From Candidatus Poribacteria bacterium (GTDB taxonomy: Bacteria > Poribacteria > WGA-4E > PCPOR2b): DNA of 64,000 nt. Positions 35,611-43,900 of this stretch are shown piece by piece. Numbering within the stretch: the stretch's first letter is position 1; every line of letters begins with the position of its first letter. The position numbers and the translations under genes were made by a program. The DNA is taken from contig JAPPKS010000029.1 in the NCBI GenBank assembly GCA_028819845.1, forward strand, positions 13,332 through 77,331, in the 5' to 3' direction. Under the pieces are notes generated by a model that was not told the DNA's origin, did not search any database, and worked only from the letters and a program-made list of their open reading frames with translations.

Positions 35611-36057
35611 ATGCGTCTATCAGCCCGGTCGAAATATGCCGTTTTAGCAATGTTGGAATTGGCTTTCCAATACGACAGAAAGTATGTATCTGTTGCGGAA
35701 CTTGCGGAAAAACAGGGCATCTCGCGTCCATTTCTTGAGAAACTTCTGCTTCAACTCAAGCGTGCGGGCTTAACGAAAAGTCAGCGAGGCCCCGATGGCG
35801 GCTATAGTTTGGCGTTATCACCTGCTGAAATTTGCATTGGAGACATTTTTACAGTCGTTGACGGTCCTGTCGATTTTACGGATTGTTTCGATCCGCCCTC
35901 TCCATCCGACGTAACGACTTTCTGCATGTCAACCCTTCTCGAGGAAATTGAAGAAGGGATTTGTAATGTTTTGAACGCAAACACGCTGCAAGATCTTTGC
36001 TTAAAAGCGCGGGATTTCAAACAACTACCCCCGCACGTGCACTCTTTTTCTATTTGA
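35611..36057 (+). CDS. Rrf2-family transcriptional regulator (CymR/IscR-like)
   Basis: 148 residues from the ATG at 35611 (GGGAG upstream). It begins MRLSARSKYAVLAMLELA, the standard Rrf2 opening. The winged helix has SVAELAEKQGISRPFLEKLLLQLKRAGL and the wing SQRGPDGGYSLA. Cys residues at about 93, 105 and 118 could hold an iron-sulfur cluster as in IscR, but their spacing is not the classic one. It is four bases ahead of cysK, so it most likely governs cysteine synthesis like CymR, which binds CysK. It may repress itself at the palindrome 35575-35589. Confidence 0.9.
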   Translation: MRLSARSKYAVLAMLELAFQYDRKYVSVAELAEKQGISRPFLEKLLLQLKRAGLTKSQRGPDGGYSLALSPAEICIGDIFTVVDGPVDFTDCFDPPSPSDVTTFCMSTLLEEIEEGICNVLNANTLQDLCLKARDFKQLPPHVHSFSI

Positions 36058-36061
36058 AAGC

Positions 36062-37012
36062 ATGAAGATAGCCAAAAACATCATTGATTTGATTGGAAAC
36101 ACGCCGCTAGTTCGTCTTAATTATCTGACGGGCGAGGACGACGCGGCTATCTTTGCAAAATTAGAGTCGTACAATCCCGGCGGCAGCATCAAGGATAGAA
36201 TCGGCTACGCAATGATTATTGATGCCGAAAAACGCGGATTGCTCAAGCCGGGGCACACGATTGTCGAACCAACAGCGGGCAATACCGGCATAGCGCTTTC
36301 GATTGTCGCTCTGGCAAAGGGATACCACCTCATTCTGACGATGCCGGAAAATGTTAGCCGAGAGAAGTATATGCTGCTTTCCGCCTTTGGTGCGGAAATC
36401 ATATTGACACCTGAAGCGGGAGGAATGGGTGAGGCAATCTGGGAGGCTGAGGAGGTTGTCAGACGAAATTCACGCCATTTCATGCCGAATCAATTCAACA
36501 ATTCCGCAAACCCCGAAATTCATCGTCAAACAACGGCGCGAGAAATTTTGCAGGCTTTAGATTGCCGCATAGACTATTTTGTTGCCGGCGTCGGAACTGG
36601 GGGTACGCTGACAGGTGTGGGAGAAACTCTGAAGGCACATTGTCCCGACACTCAGGTCGTTGCAGTCGAACCTAGCGTTTCTCCGGTTTTATCGGGCGGC
36701 GCGCCGAACCCGACGCGTATTGATGGAATCGGCGCCGGAATGGTGCCAAACGTATTGAACGTTGATATTATCGACCGCGTAATGACCGTATCTGACGAAG
36801 GCGCATATGAGATGATGAAGCGGATTTCAAGGCGTGAAGGCTTGCTCGTCGGCATGTCGTCGGGCGCGAATATCTTTGCCTCGTTACAATTGGCTCAAGA
36901 ACTCGGTCGAGATAAAACAGTTGTAACCATCTTGCCTGATACGGGCGAACGCTATTTTAGCCTTGCCCAATTCTTTGAGCCGGAACCCAATCTCGCTAAT
37001 TTGCCCCCATGA
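36062..37012 (+). CDS. cysK: Cysteine synthase (O-acetylserine sulfhydrylase)
   Basis: PLP enzyme that joins sulfide, or a carrier-bound sulfur, to O-acetylserine. 316 residues, a standard length. PLP-binding Lys44 is in NPGGSIKDRIG. The substrate loop is PTAGNTGIALS, and the phosphate-binding loop is GVGTGGTLTGVG. The late SSGANIFASLQLA and LPDTGERYFS segments complete the fold. The gene is in the Rrf2-cysK-cysH-cysO cluster. The presence of a CysO-like carrier leaves open that the true sulfur donor is a thiocarboxylate rather than free sulfide. Confidence 0.95.
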   Translation: MKIAKNIIDLIGNTPLVRLNYLTGEDDAAIFAKLESYNPGGSIKDRIGYAMIIDAEKRGLLKPGHTIVEPTAGNTGIALSIVALAKGYHLILTMPENVSREKYMLLSAFGAEIILTPEAGGMGEAIWEAEEVVRRNSRHFMPNQFNNSANPEIHRQTTAREILQALDCRIDYFVAGVGTGGTLTGVGETLKAHCPDTQVVAVEPSVSPVLSGGAPNPTRIDGIGAGMVPNVLNVDIIDRVMTVSDEGAYEMMKRISRREGLLVGMSSGANIFASLQLAQELGRDKTVVTILPDTGERYFSLAQFFEPEPNLANLPP

Positions 37013-37092
37013 AAATTGAAAAACCTATCGTTACGTTAAAATAGCTAACAACCTGTGGCACAAAAAGACTAAGAAGAAGGTAGGGATGCTCA

Positions 37093-37851
37093 TTGACTGA
37101 GTTAGAAAATCAGAACCTGACAAACAAAGAACTCTGCTATCAGGTCGGCTCACTGCAAAATCCGCAGGAAATGCTTTTTCATCTGTTTAAACGATTCAAG
37201 AATCGGGCGGCAATCGTCACAAGCGGCCAGTTATCCGGAATGGTTTTGGTGCACATGGCGCACGAAAATGGACTGCCGTTTCGAGTTTGCACCATTGATA
37301 CGCTGCGCCTCTTTCCAGAAGTTTATGAGTTTTTCGAAAAAGTAGAATCACGTTATAATCTCCGCATCGAGCGCATCCAGCCGCATGCACAAACGATTAA
37401 ATCAATGGTGGCTCAACACGGAGAATATCTGTTTTTTGATAGCAAGAAGAAACAAGAATATTGCTGTCACGTTAGAAAAGTGGAGCCCATGCAGCGGTTA
37501 TTGAACACGCTGGATGTATGGTTTTCGGGTCTTCGGCGGGATCAATCTGACAGCCGTCGACACGTGCCCAAGGCGGAAATCCATGAACATAACGAACGGT
37601 CCGTTCTAAAAGTGAACCCCTTAGCGGATTGGACGGCTGACCAGGTTTGGGAGTTCATCAATGAGAACGACATACCGGTGAATTCCCTCCTCAAACCTCA
37701 GGATACTGGGCATTATTATGAGTCGCTCGGATGCATTATCTGCACCACGCCGATTATGCCGGGAGAACCAAAAAGGGCCGGGCGATGGCGCTGGCAAAAT
37801 TCAACATCTTCCGAAAACTCGAAAGAATGCGGTCTGCATTTCGCGATTTGA
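37093..37851 (+). CDS. cysH: Assimilatory APS/PAPS reductase, iron-sulfur type
   Basis: 252 residues. Reduces adenylyl sulfate (or PAPS) to sulfite with thioredoxin. Both cysteine pairs of the [4Fe-4S] adenylyl-sulfate reductase class are present: C124-C125 in QEYCCHVRKVEP and C214-x2-C217 in GCIICTTP. The catalytic Cys246 is in the KECGLH tail, and GEPKRAGRWRW matches the family. Substrate loop and the GLRRDQSDSR motif are in place. The cluster suggests APS as the substrate. The TTG start has AGGGATG upstream. ATP sulfurylase and sulfite reductase genes are not in this window. Confidence 0.93.
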   Translation: MTELENQNLTNKELCYQVGSLQNPQEMLFHLFKRFKNRAAIVTSGQLSGMVLVHMAHENGLPFRVCTIDTLRLFPEVYEFFEKVESRYNLRIERIQPHAQTIKSMVAQHGEYLFFDSKKKQEYCCHVRKVEPMQRLLNTLDVWFSGLRRDQSDSRRHVPKAEIHEHNERSVLKVNPLADWTADQVWEFINENDIPVNSLLKPQDTGHYYESLGCIICTTPIMPGEPKRAGRWRWQNSTSSENSKECGLHFAI

Positions 37852-37900
37852 TGCTGTACCGGCAGGAGGGAAATCCAATTCCTGACACGACGCGAAGCCC

Positions 37901-38064
37901 AACAGGTTGCGATTCGGAGGTCGCGCCTACAGAATTTAATAACATGCAAATTTAAATTATAGTAAATTCCGTTTACATTTTCACATGTTTCGGCAGGTGC
38001 GGTTTCCAAGCGCAAATTTGGACTGGATAAATCCATATACGGTTACGAAACCGAACCTACCGCA
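37901..38064. repeat. REP-like palindromes between cysH and cysO
   Basis: Two elements. At 37904-37930 a GC-rich imperfect palindrome ends GCCTAC. At 37991-38062 a long hairpin is formed by CGGCAGGTGCGGTTTC and GAAACCGAACCTACCG. Read on the minus strand each begins GTAGG, like the cores of the 40-bp arrays. The transcript of the operon would pass through these hairpins. Confidence 0.55.
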
Positions 38065-38112
38065 GCGAATGAATAATTATCGGTATTTCTATACAAGAAA
38101 GGAGTTTTTCCA

Positions 38113-38388
38113 ATGGCTGTTACCGTGCGTATTCCGACCCCGCTGAGAAAACTGACGAGCGATCAGCCCGAAGTTGCGGCAGTCGGGTCGAATATTGAAA
38201 GTATCATCGAAAACCTCGAAGCAAATCACCCGGGGATTAAAGAACGGATTTGCGATGAATCCGGCAATGTCCGCCGTTTCGTTAATATCTATCTCAACGA
38301 TGAAGACATTCGTTTCTTGGATGGAACGGCGACCGTTGTCACGGATGGCGACGAAATATCGGTGATTCCGGCAATTGCAGGAGGGTAG
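38113..38388 (+). CDS. cysO: CysO-like sulfur carrier protein (MoaD/ThiS, ubiquitin-like fold)
   Basis: 91 residues ending in GlyGly (SVIPAIAGG), the mark of a ubiquitin-like sulfur carrier whose C-terminus is adenylated and turned into a thiocarboxylate. From recall, the sequence follows Mycobacterium tuberculosis CysO closely: an N-terminal VTVRIPTPLR strand, the LEANHPGI helix, and RRFVNIYLNDEDIRF and IPAIAGG segments. CysO gives its sulfur to O-phosphoserine through CysM. Its place beside cysK and cysH supports the same job here. A JAMM peptidase (Mec) and an E1-like enzyme are not adjacent. ATG with AAGGAG upstream. Confidence 0.9.
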   Translation: MAVTVRIPTPLRKLTSDQPEVAAVGSNIESIIENLEANHPGIKERICDESGNVRRFVNIYLNDEDIRFLDGTATVVTDGDEISVIPAIAGG

Positions 38389-38483
38389 AAAAACGTCGTG
38401 GCTAATGGCATCTTACCGCCATCGTATTCGCGTCACGGCATATTGTGGGTTGCGTACTAGCAAATTACGCTTGCAAGCCTAAA

Positions 38484-38524
38484 TGCCCAAGGCACATGAC
38501 AGTTTAGCCTTGGGTATTTTTTTT
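38484..38524 (+). terminator. Terminator of the cysteine operon
   Basis: A 10-bp stem (TGCCCAAGGC and GCCTTGGGTA with one G-T pair), a 13-base loop and eight T residues. It lies 95 bp after the cysO stop and defines the operon end. Confidence 0.85.
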
Positions 38525-38587
38525 ACAAGGCGCCGCACGGTGAATCCAACGTCAGAGAAAGGGAAAATTCAATACTCAAAACGACTA

Positions 38588-39880
38588 ATGAAAAAAAACA
38601 GAGAACAAGAACAGAGGCGGAACTTCCGGATAGCTGTACTACAAGGGGTTTTCATGCGAATCTCTTTGGCTTTTGTTGAACCGGGAACAGTACTTTCTGC
38701 ATTTGTGTTGCGCCTTACCGGATCTCACTTTTTTGTAGGGCTTGCCGGAGCTATCATGCCAGCTGGCTGGATGTGGCCTCAATTGCTGATGTCGAACGTA
38801 CTCGAACACCGCCCACGTAAAATGCCCTTTTTCAAACTGGGAATGGGCATTCGCGTGGCAGCGTGGCTTACGATTGTCGTCTGTATGTTGCGGATTGACC
38901 CGACTAGGAAAAGCGTGCTTGTTGCAAGTTTCTTCTTTTTTTATTTAATTGCCGCTTCATCACTGGGCATATCCAGTATCCCTTATATGGAAATAGTTTC
39001 AAAATCCATTCACCCGCTGCGGCGTGCGCGGTTCTTCAGCACACGCCAATTCATTGGCGGATTTATAGCATTCTTAATTGGGGAATTCTTGATTAAGTCC
39101 GTGTTGAGCGATGCCTCGGGATTAGTATTCCCATTCAACTACGCGCTTCTGTTTGCGTTTGCAGTTGTCGCGACCTTAGCGGCATTTCTGATATTTCTCC
39201 TGATTCGTGAACCCATTCAACGCGTCAAAACCGAGCGAAAATCGCTCATTCAGCATCTCAAGCAGGGGCCGCACTTTATGCGGACAGATGTACACTATCG
39301 GCGGTTCATTATCTTCCGAATGTTCGCCCATTCAGCAGGAATGTGCATGCCGTTTTATGTTCCTTATGCGTTACTGAATCTAGGCGTTCCAGATTCGACG
39401 ATTGGCTCATTTCTTGCCGTCGTCGCCTTGAGTGGTGTTATTTCGACCGCTCTGTGGGGACATGTCGGTGAGAAGTATGGCGTCCGATGGATTTTGATGG
39501 GTATGTCCGCTTTCGGTTGCGTCTCGCCTCTCATTGCGATTTGTATTCCGCTGTTTCCGATTCCATTGCAGATTCCTAGCTATTTCTTAATATTTGCAAT
39601 GAATGGAATTTCGGTCAACGGGATGATGGTCGGGTTTATGACATACATGCTTAATGTCGCCCCGCCGCTCACCCGTCCAAGTTATCTCGGGTTCATGAAC
39701 ACGCTCCTATTTCCCTTTAGTTTTGTGACCGTGCTGGGTGGTCTTATTGTTTCGAGGCTTGGCTATCAGGGAGTATTCGCAATCTCCTTTGGGATGAGTT
39801 TGCTCGCATTCACGATGACGACACGGCTAGAAGAGGTCTTCTATAGGGAAGAAATCCAGTCAGATGAGGAGATTTTGTGA
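38588..39880 (+). CDS. Major facilitator superfamily transporter
   Basis: 430 residues from the ATG at 38588, with about 12 membrane helices and a long basic stretch before the first. Longer starts would run back into the cysteine-operon terminator; a GTG at 38540 is the only reasonable alternative. Helices include VFMRISLAFVEPGTVLSAFVLRL, LVASFFFFYLIAASSLG, FPFNYALLFAFAVVATLAAFLIF and ISFGMSLLAFTM. There is a typical cytoplasmic loop after helix 6 (REPIQRVKTERKSLIQHLKQG). Substrate unknown; drug or sugar efflux are common in this group. The DUF309 gene follows. Confidence 0.85.
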   Translation: MKKNREQEQRRNFRIAVLQGVFMRISLAFVEPGTVLSAFVLRLTGSHFFVGLAGAIMPAGWMWPQLLMSNVLEHRPRKMPFFKLGMGIRVAAWLTIVVCMLRIDPTRKSVLVASFFFFYLIAASSLGISSIPYMEIVSKSIHPLRRARFFSTRQFIGGFIAFLIGEFLIKSVLSDASGLVFPFNYALLFAFAVVATLAAFLIFLLIREPIQRVKTERKSLIQHLKQGPHFMRTDVHYRRFIIFRMFAHSAGMCMPFYVPYALLNLGVPDSTIGSFLAVVALSGVISTALWGHVGEKYGVRWILMGMSAFGCVSPLIAICIPLFPIPLQIPSYFLIFAMNGISVNGMMVGFMTYMLNVAPPLTRPSYLGFMNTLLFPFSFVTVLGGLIVSRLGYQGVFAISFGMSLLAFTMTTRLEEVFYREEIQSDEEIL

Positions 39881-39960
39881 CTGGACTTTCAAAGGGTAGG
39901 TCTTGAGAACACACAAATCATCCTTTAGTATCCCGTGTGTATGTTTGGATGGAATGCCAT

Positions 39961-40362
39961 ATGGATAAATGCGGCGCTCTCAAGAAGAGCATTCAAGAAT
40001 TTAATAACGGAGAATACTTCGCGTGCCACGAGACCTTGGAAGATTTATGGATGATTGAAGTTGGACCGAATCGACTCTTTTATCAAGGCCTGCTTCAATT
40101 AAGCGTCGGATTTTTCCACCTGTTCAATCACAACTATGCCGGCGCTGCCAGCCAATGGCGAAGAGGTTCTGTCAAACTTCAAAATTTTGGAGACTGCCAT
40201 CTGGAGATAAATGTGAAAACCCTCCTTGAACAGACGCGCCGCTGCCAACACATGTTGGAGATGGTCCAATGCGGCAACAGGCAAACATTCGACTTCTCGC
40301 TCGTTCCCCGGATTCAGATAATCGGTTTGACGCCGAAAAGTCCTGCCCTTCCGCACGGTTGA
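39961..40362 (+). CDS. DUF309 family protein
   Basis: 133 residues from the ATG at 39961; in-frame ATG and GTG codons lie 12 and 24 bases earlier. The family core is clear: FNNGEYFACHETLEDLWM, then RLFYQGLLQLSVGFFHLFNHNYAGAASQWRRG. The paired His and Glu in CHETLE and the later His are invariant in the family and suggest metal binding, but no reaction is known. It follows the MFS transporter by 80 bp on the same strand. Confidence 0.85.
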   Translation: MDKCGALKKSIQEFNNGEYFACHETLEDLWMIEVGPNRLFYQGLLQLSVGFFHLFNHNYAGAASQWRRGSVKLQNFGDCHLEINVKTLLEQTRRCQHMLEMVQCGNRQTFDFSLVPRIQIIGLTPKSPALPHG

Positions 40363-40524
40363 ATTCAAAGCCGTGCGCCATACCTTCTTGAATAATCGAG
40401 TTGCCCCATTGATTCATTTTCGGCAGACACTGCACCTATTTGGCGGACAAGTGGAGACCGGCTGGCTGAAGAAATCAGCGCTTCTCTTCGATCTTTGATT
40501 AAGACACAAACGGTTTTCCAATCA

Positions 40525-41391
40525 TTATCTGAGCGACTCATTTGAAGTACGAGCGATGTTGAGGATGACATTCAGCCCCCCAATTTCGATTTCTACGCAG
40601 TCGATTTTCGTAAATCCAGCCTCCCTAAACAGCGTTACCAGCTTTGGCCAGTCCCACGTATACGGCTTTCGAATCGTGGTAAACTCTAGCCTTGGGACAC
40701 CTTGCTCCGTAATTAGATATAGATGATTCTCGTCGATGAAATCCAATCCTAGTTCACGCGTCACAATGTGGCTAACCGACAACCCTGATTCAAACCGCGA
40801 TTCAACGAGCTTAAACCGTTCCCGCTCAAGCCGCTCCCAGGCTTCGCGCAGGAGTTGCATTCCGAATCCGGGTTCCGGTTGTTTGTTGGTAGCACCGATG
40901 AAGGCGAGCAGTCCTCCGGGCTTCAGAATTCGGCGAAAACCGATAAGTGATGTTTGAAATGCTTCAACTCCAACAATCCACGATAGCGCATCGTTCAAAA
41001 TCACATCGTATTTCCGCGGTGCGACCGCCGGCAACGCCTCCCATTTTGCCTCGAACACTTTACCGGTAAATTCGGCACATGTTAGCCTTAGTTTCGCGTG
41101 CTCAATCGCTACGCTGGAAGAATCACAAGCGTCTACATCAAGGGCCTTCGACGCTAGCAACTCTGTGGACTCGCCCACGCCGCATGAGGCATCCAAAAAC
41201 GTCCAGTCATCACGCTTGCCGAACAACTTGATGATTCCCCGGTAGAGGTTACGCCTGCCGGGTTCCCACGGATTTGCGTTCGGATTCAGCAGATTATACC
41301 ATTTCCAGTAAGTGTCCCAGCAATTAGATGGAGGATGGGTGTCGAACTTTTCATTGGAATAATGCATTGCCGGCATTCTCAATAGCTGCAC
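40525..41391 (-). CDS. Class I SAM-dependent methyltransferase
   Basis: 288 residues. The SAM-binding motif I is DWTFLDASCGVGESTELLA at about 60-80, with an acidic motif II (DVDACDSS) and a motif IV YDVILNDALSW. The post-motif is ILKPGGLLAFIGATNK. The C-terminal part ends in a mixed sheet (IDCVEIEIGGLNVILNI). The substrate is unknown; the general build is like small-molecule methyltransferases of the UbiE/glycine type. The start is GTG with AAAGGGG just upstream. An ATG six codons in is possible. Confidence 0.85.
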   Translation of the reverse strand: MQLLRMPAMHYSNEKFDTHPPSNCWDTYWKWYNLLNPNANPWEPGRRNLYRGIIKLFGKRDDWTFLDASCGVGESTELLASKALDVDACDSSSVAIEHAKLRLTCAEFTGKVFEAKWEALPAVAPRKYDVILNDALSWIVGVEAFQTSLIGFRRILKPGGLLAFIGATNKQPEPGFGMQLLREAWERLERERFKLVESRFESGLSVSHIVTRELGLDFIDENHLYLITEQGVPRLEFTTIRKPYTWDWPKLVTLFREAGFTKIDCVEIEIGGLNVILNIARTSNESLR

Positions 41392-41554
41392 CTTTCCCCT
41401 TTCACAATATACTTAAACACCACAGAGTTACTGAAACCGTGAAATTGAGTGCGGGAAGTACAGATTACGGAACTCGAGCGGACATTCAATGAACTTCAAT
41501 CTCGAAGCAGGATGAATTGAGTCCAATATTTGATTTCGTTACCATGCAGACCAT

Positions 41555-42328
41555 TCATTCAACCGATACGACACAACGAAAACCGGTATTAACGGCGGCG
41601 ATTTTTACGGGAGAGCCGCCGCGGCGAGAACAACGCGAATGAAAAATTGGCCCTAAGAAATCGCCGCCGCGAACCGACCGATCTGGACCGTCGGTTGGTC
41701 CAATGGGGTTGCACTTTGGGGAATTGGTGTAGTCAATGCGATCATCGGCGCACCATTCCCAGACGTTCCCCGCCATGTCATAGAGTCCAAAACCGTTGGG
41801 TGGATAACTTCCAACAGGAGACGTGTAGCGATAGCCGGCGTCAATACCATCATCGTTCATTACATTCGAGTCGACATCTCGATCCTTGAAGTTGCACTGT
41901 GTGCCATCAGGTGGCTCATTACCCCATGGGAATCGCGCGTTCGCCAGCCCGCCGCGCGCAGCTTTTTCCCATTCCGCTTCGGTTGGAAGCCGCTTTCCCG
42001 CCCATTCTGCGTATTCAACCGCGTCGTACCAACTGACGCGTACTACGGGGTGATTGGATGCGTTGAAATTGGGATCGTCCCATCCGCCCGGCGTCCGGTG
42101 TCCCGTAGCATCCGTAAAATTCTTGTATTGTGCATTTGTGACTTGGTATACATCAATGTAGAAGGCATCCAACTCGACAACGTGCTGCGGCTTTTCTTTT
42201 CGAAACTCTCGTGTGTAACCCATGTCATCGTCATCGACAGCGCCCATGAGGAATTCGCCCGCGGGGATAAGAACCATCAATGCTCCGTCTTTCCCGACGA
42301 TCTTGTTGTGAAGTTTCTGGTCCGTCAT
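41555..42328 (-). CDS. FGE/SUMF1-like (formylglycine-generating-enzyme fold) protein
   Basis: 257 residues covering one FGE-sulfatase domain: LIPAGEFLMGAVDDDD, then ELDAFYIDVYQVTNAQY, HPVVRVSWYDAVEYAEWAGKRLPTEAEWEKAARGG, YDMAGNVWEWCADD, VRGGDFLG and NTGFRCVV. In true FGE two cysteines near the end oxidise a sulfatase Cys. Here only one Cys is in that position (HSRCSRRG), so it may be an EgtB- or PvdO-like relative with a different activity. The ATG has GAAGG upstream. No sulfatase gene is near. Confidence 0.85.
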   Translation of the reverse strand: MTDQKLHNKIVGKDGALMVLIPAGEFLMGAVDDDDMGYTREFRKEKPQHVVELDAFYIDVYQVTNAQYKNFTDATGHRTPGGWDDPNFNASNHPVVRVSWYDAVEYAEWAGKRLPTEAEWEKAARGGLANARFPWGNEPPDGTQCNFKDRDVDSNVMNDDGIDAGYRYTSPVGSYPPNGFGLYDMAGNVWEWCADDRIDYTNSPKCNPIGPTDGPDRSVRGGDFLGPIFHSRCSRRGGSPVKIAAVNTGFRCVVSVE

Positions 42329-42513
42329 CAAATTTTACCTTCTCTCTCGGAATCACACATTCAATCTTAAAGTCATTTCGGTTCATATTAACACAAGGCG
42401 GATTCGACTGATTGATAATTGAGGGCAGGAAGCCTTTCCCACAAACCAATACGTAAATGAATAATTTTTAGCCGCAATGGTTATAGTGTCGTTTACACGT
42501 AAAGCTGCATGGA

Positions 42514-43326
42514 TTAAATTCCCATTGGCGTATATTCGCCCTTTGTGTTCCAGCCCGGATACTGCTCTTCCAGCAATTTAAGCGTCTTGCTCGTGTAATA
42601 CGGGTGTCCGGCAGGAGGGAACCTGAAGAATTCTCGCTCCCTTGCCGTAAGCGTGCCGATAAATTGCCTGAAATGCTCGTTTCGCCCTAGGTCCGTATAG
42701 CTGCTCACACCTTCCCAGTAGTGATCGGCCCGCCCATAAATCCGAGTGACGGAATATCGCTGCTTTTCCTTGCCCTCAAACGCGGACGCCGAATGCCATA
42801 AATACGTGTTAAATATCATCTGGGTTCCCGCCGGCACCTCAAGCGATATTTTCTTGGTTAGGTCTTTACAGAATGGCTTCGGAATAACCTGCATCGGTGC
42901 ATGTTCAGCCCGAACCTCTTCAGGAAAATACCAACTGCTAATCTGCCCGTACCTCTTGTCGCCGCACGGGGGTAACAACGAATTATTGCCGTTGTCAATG
43001 TGTAGCTGCGGTAAAGCTGAGCAACCGGGATACTTTGCCCAATTGTGAGCGTAGCGAAAGTGTATATCTTCGGTCTCAAGCGCACGTTGAACAAAGTCGA
43101 TGAGGTCAAAATCTAGAATGAGTTCGTTGAAAAGCATCTCGGAATACGGAAAGTCGTCGGTCAACATCCCGGATTCGGGCGGTTGACCTTTAATAACATC
43201 CCAAGGTGGAAGTGTTTCGTGGAGTGCAGCGACAATGCGAACCCTTTTCTCTTCCGGGTAGAAATCTTCGACAACGACAAATCCCTGTTCCACGAAAGTG
43301 TTCAAATGATCGTCAGATAATTTCAT
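42514..43326 (-). CDS. Phytanoyl-CoA dioxygenase (PhyH) family protein
   Basis: 270 residues; Fe(II)/2-oxoglutarate-dependent oxygenase family. It has an N-terminal FVEQGFVVVEDFYPEE segment, the iron-binding HxD pair in LHIDNGNNS near residue 108, and the distal His in NTYLWHSASAF near 178, followed by RYSVTRIYGR with the 2-oxoglutarate-binding Arg. The C-terminus ends EYTPMGI. Families like this are expanded in Poribacteria. The substrate is not known; hydroxylation of a small secondary metabolite or lipid is typical. ATG start. Confidence 0.9.
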   Translation of the reverse strand: MKLSDDHLNTFVEQGFVVVEDFYPEEKRVRIVAALHETLPPWDVIKGQPPESGMLTDDFPYSEMLFNELILDFDLIDFVQRALETEDIHFRYAHNWAKYPGCSALPQLHIDNGNNSLLPPCGDKRYGQISSWYFPEEVRAEHAPMQVIPKPFCKDLTKKISLEVPAGTQMIFNTYLWHSASAFEGKEKQRYSVTRIYGRADHYWEGVSSYTDLGRNEHFRQFIGTLTAREREFFRFPPAGHPYYTSKTLKLLEEQYPGWNTKGEYTPMGI

Positions 43327-43900
43327 TATGAATCCCCGTAGCTGTTAAAATGTATGCTTCTCTACGCCGCCGCGGTCTGCATTACGCAGCCAAAATACGG
43401 CTGAGGTTACACGGTGCGCTTATGTCGTATTGAGAATTTGTGCAGTAATTAGTTTGATTAGAACGACTTGTGCCTATGACTCATATTAACCATAGTAATG
43501 TTAAGTTGTCAATACCAAAATCTGCTCAAATCCATCGGGGGAATCAACCCATGGTTTACTGCTTGCAACACCAATTAGTTTCGAAGCCATGCAATGAATT
43601 CAGGTAAGCAGCAGAAGCCTTGAATTTTCAATTCGCTGATGGTATAATCGTGTGTGGAATGGATAGCGGAGACCGGCGTGGGAAAGTTTGCAGCGTGCTG
43701 TCAGAGGAGCACGAAGGCAAGCGTTTCACGGTGAAAGCAGAATGGAAGAAGTCCGTGCACAAGATTGAAGCATTTAACCTCGGGCGCGGAAATTTTATAC
43801 AAGGAATAGCAAATTACAATACCGGTGCCGCGGAACTAACCCCCGGCACGCTAATGCAGCGAGAGAGGTCTTGAAAAGTTGTAGAAAGGGCGAAATTACT
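43327..43900. other. Intergenic region, little seen
   Basis: About 570 bp between divergent genes. A frame at 43620-43874 starts with TTG and has no clear ribosome binding site or recognised domain; I leave it uncalled, though its later part (ATG 43658) could be a small protein. No strong promoter or repeat is visible. Confidence 0.35.

Noticed and set aside
38483-38587. Longer N-terminus for the MFS transporter
   Set aside because: The first ATG lies in the stem of the cysteine-operon terminator; a start at 38588 (or GTG 38540) gives a normal transporter length.
43620-43874. 84-codon plus-strand frame before the YCF48-like gene
   Set aside because: TTG start, no clear ribosome binding site, no domain. 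It is the most plausible of the uncalled frames, but I cannot support it.
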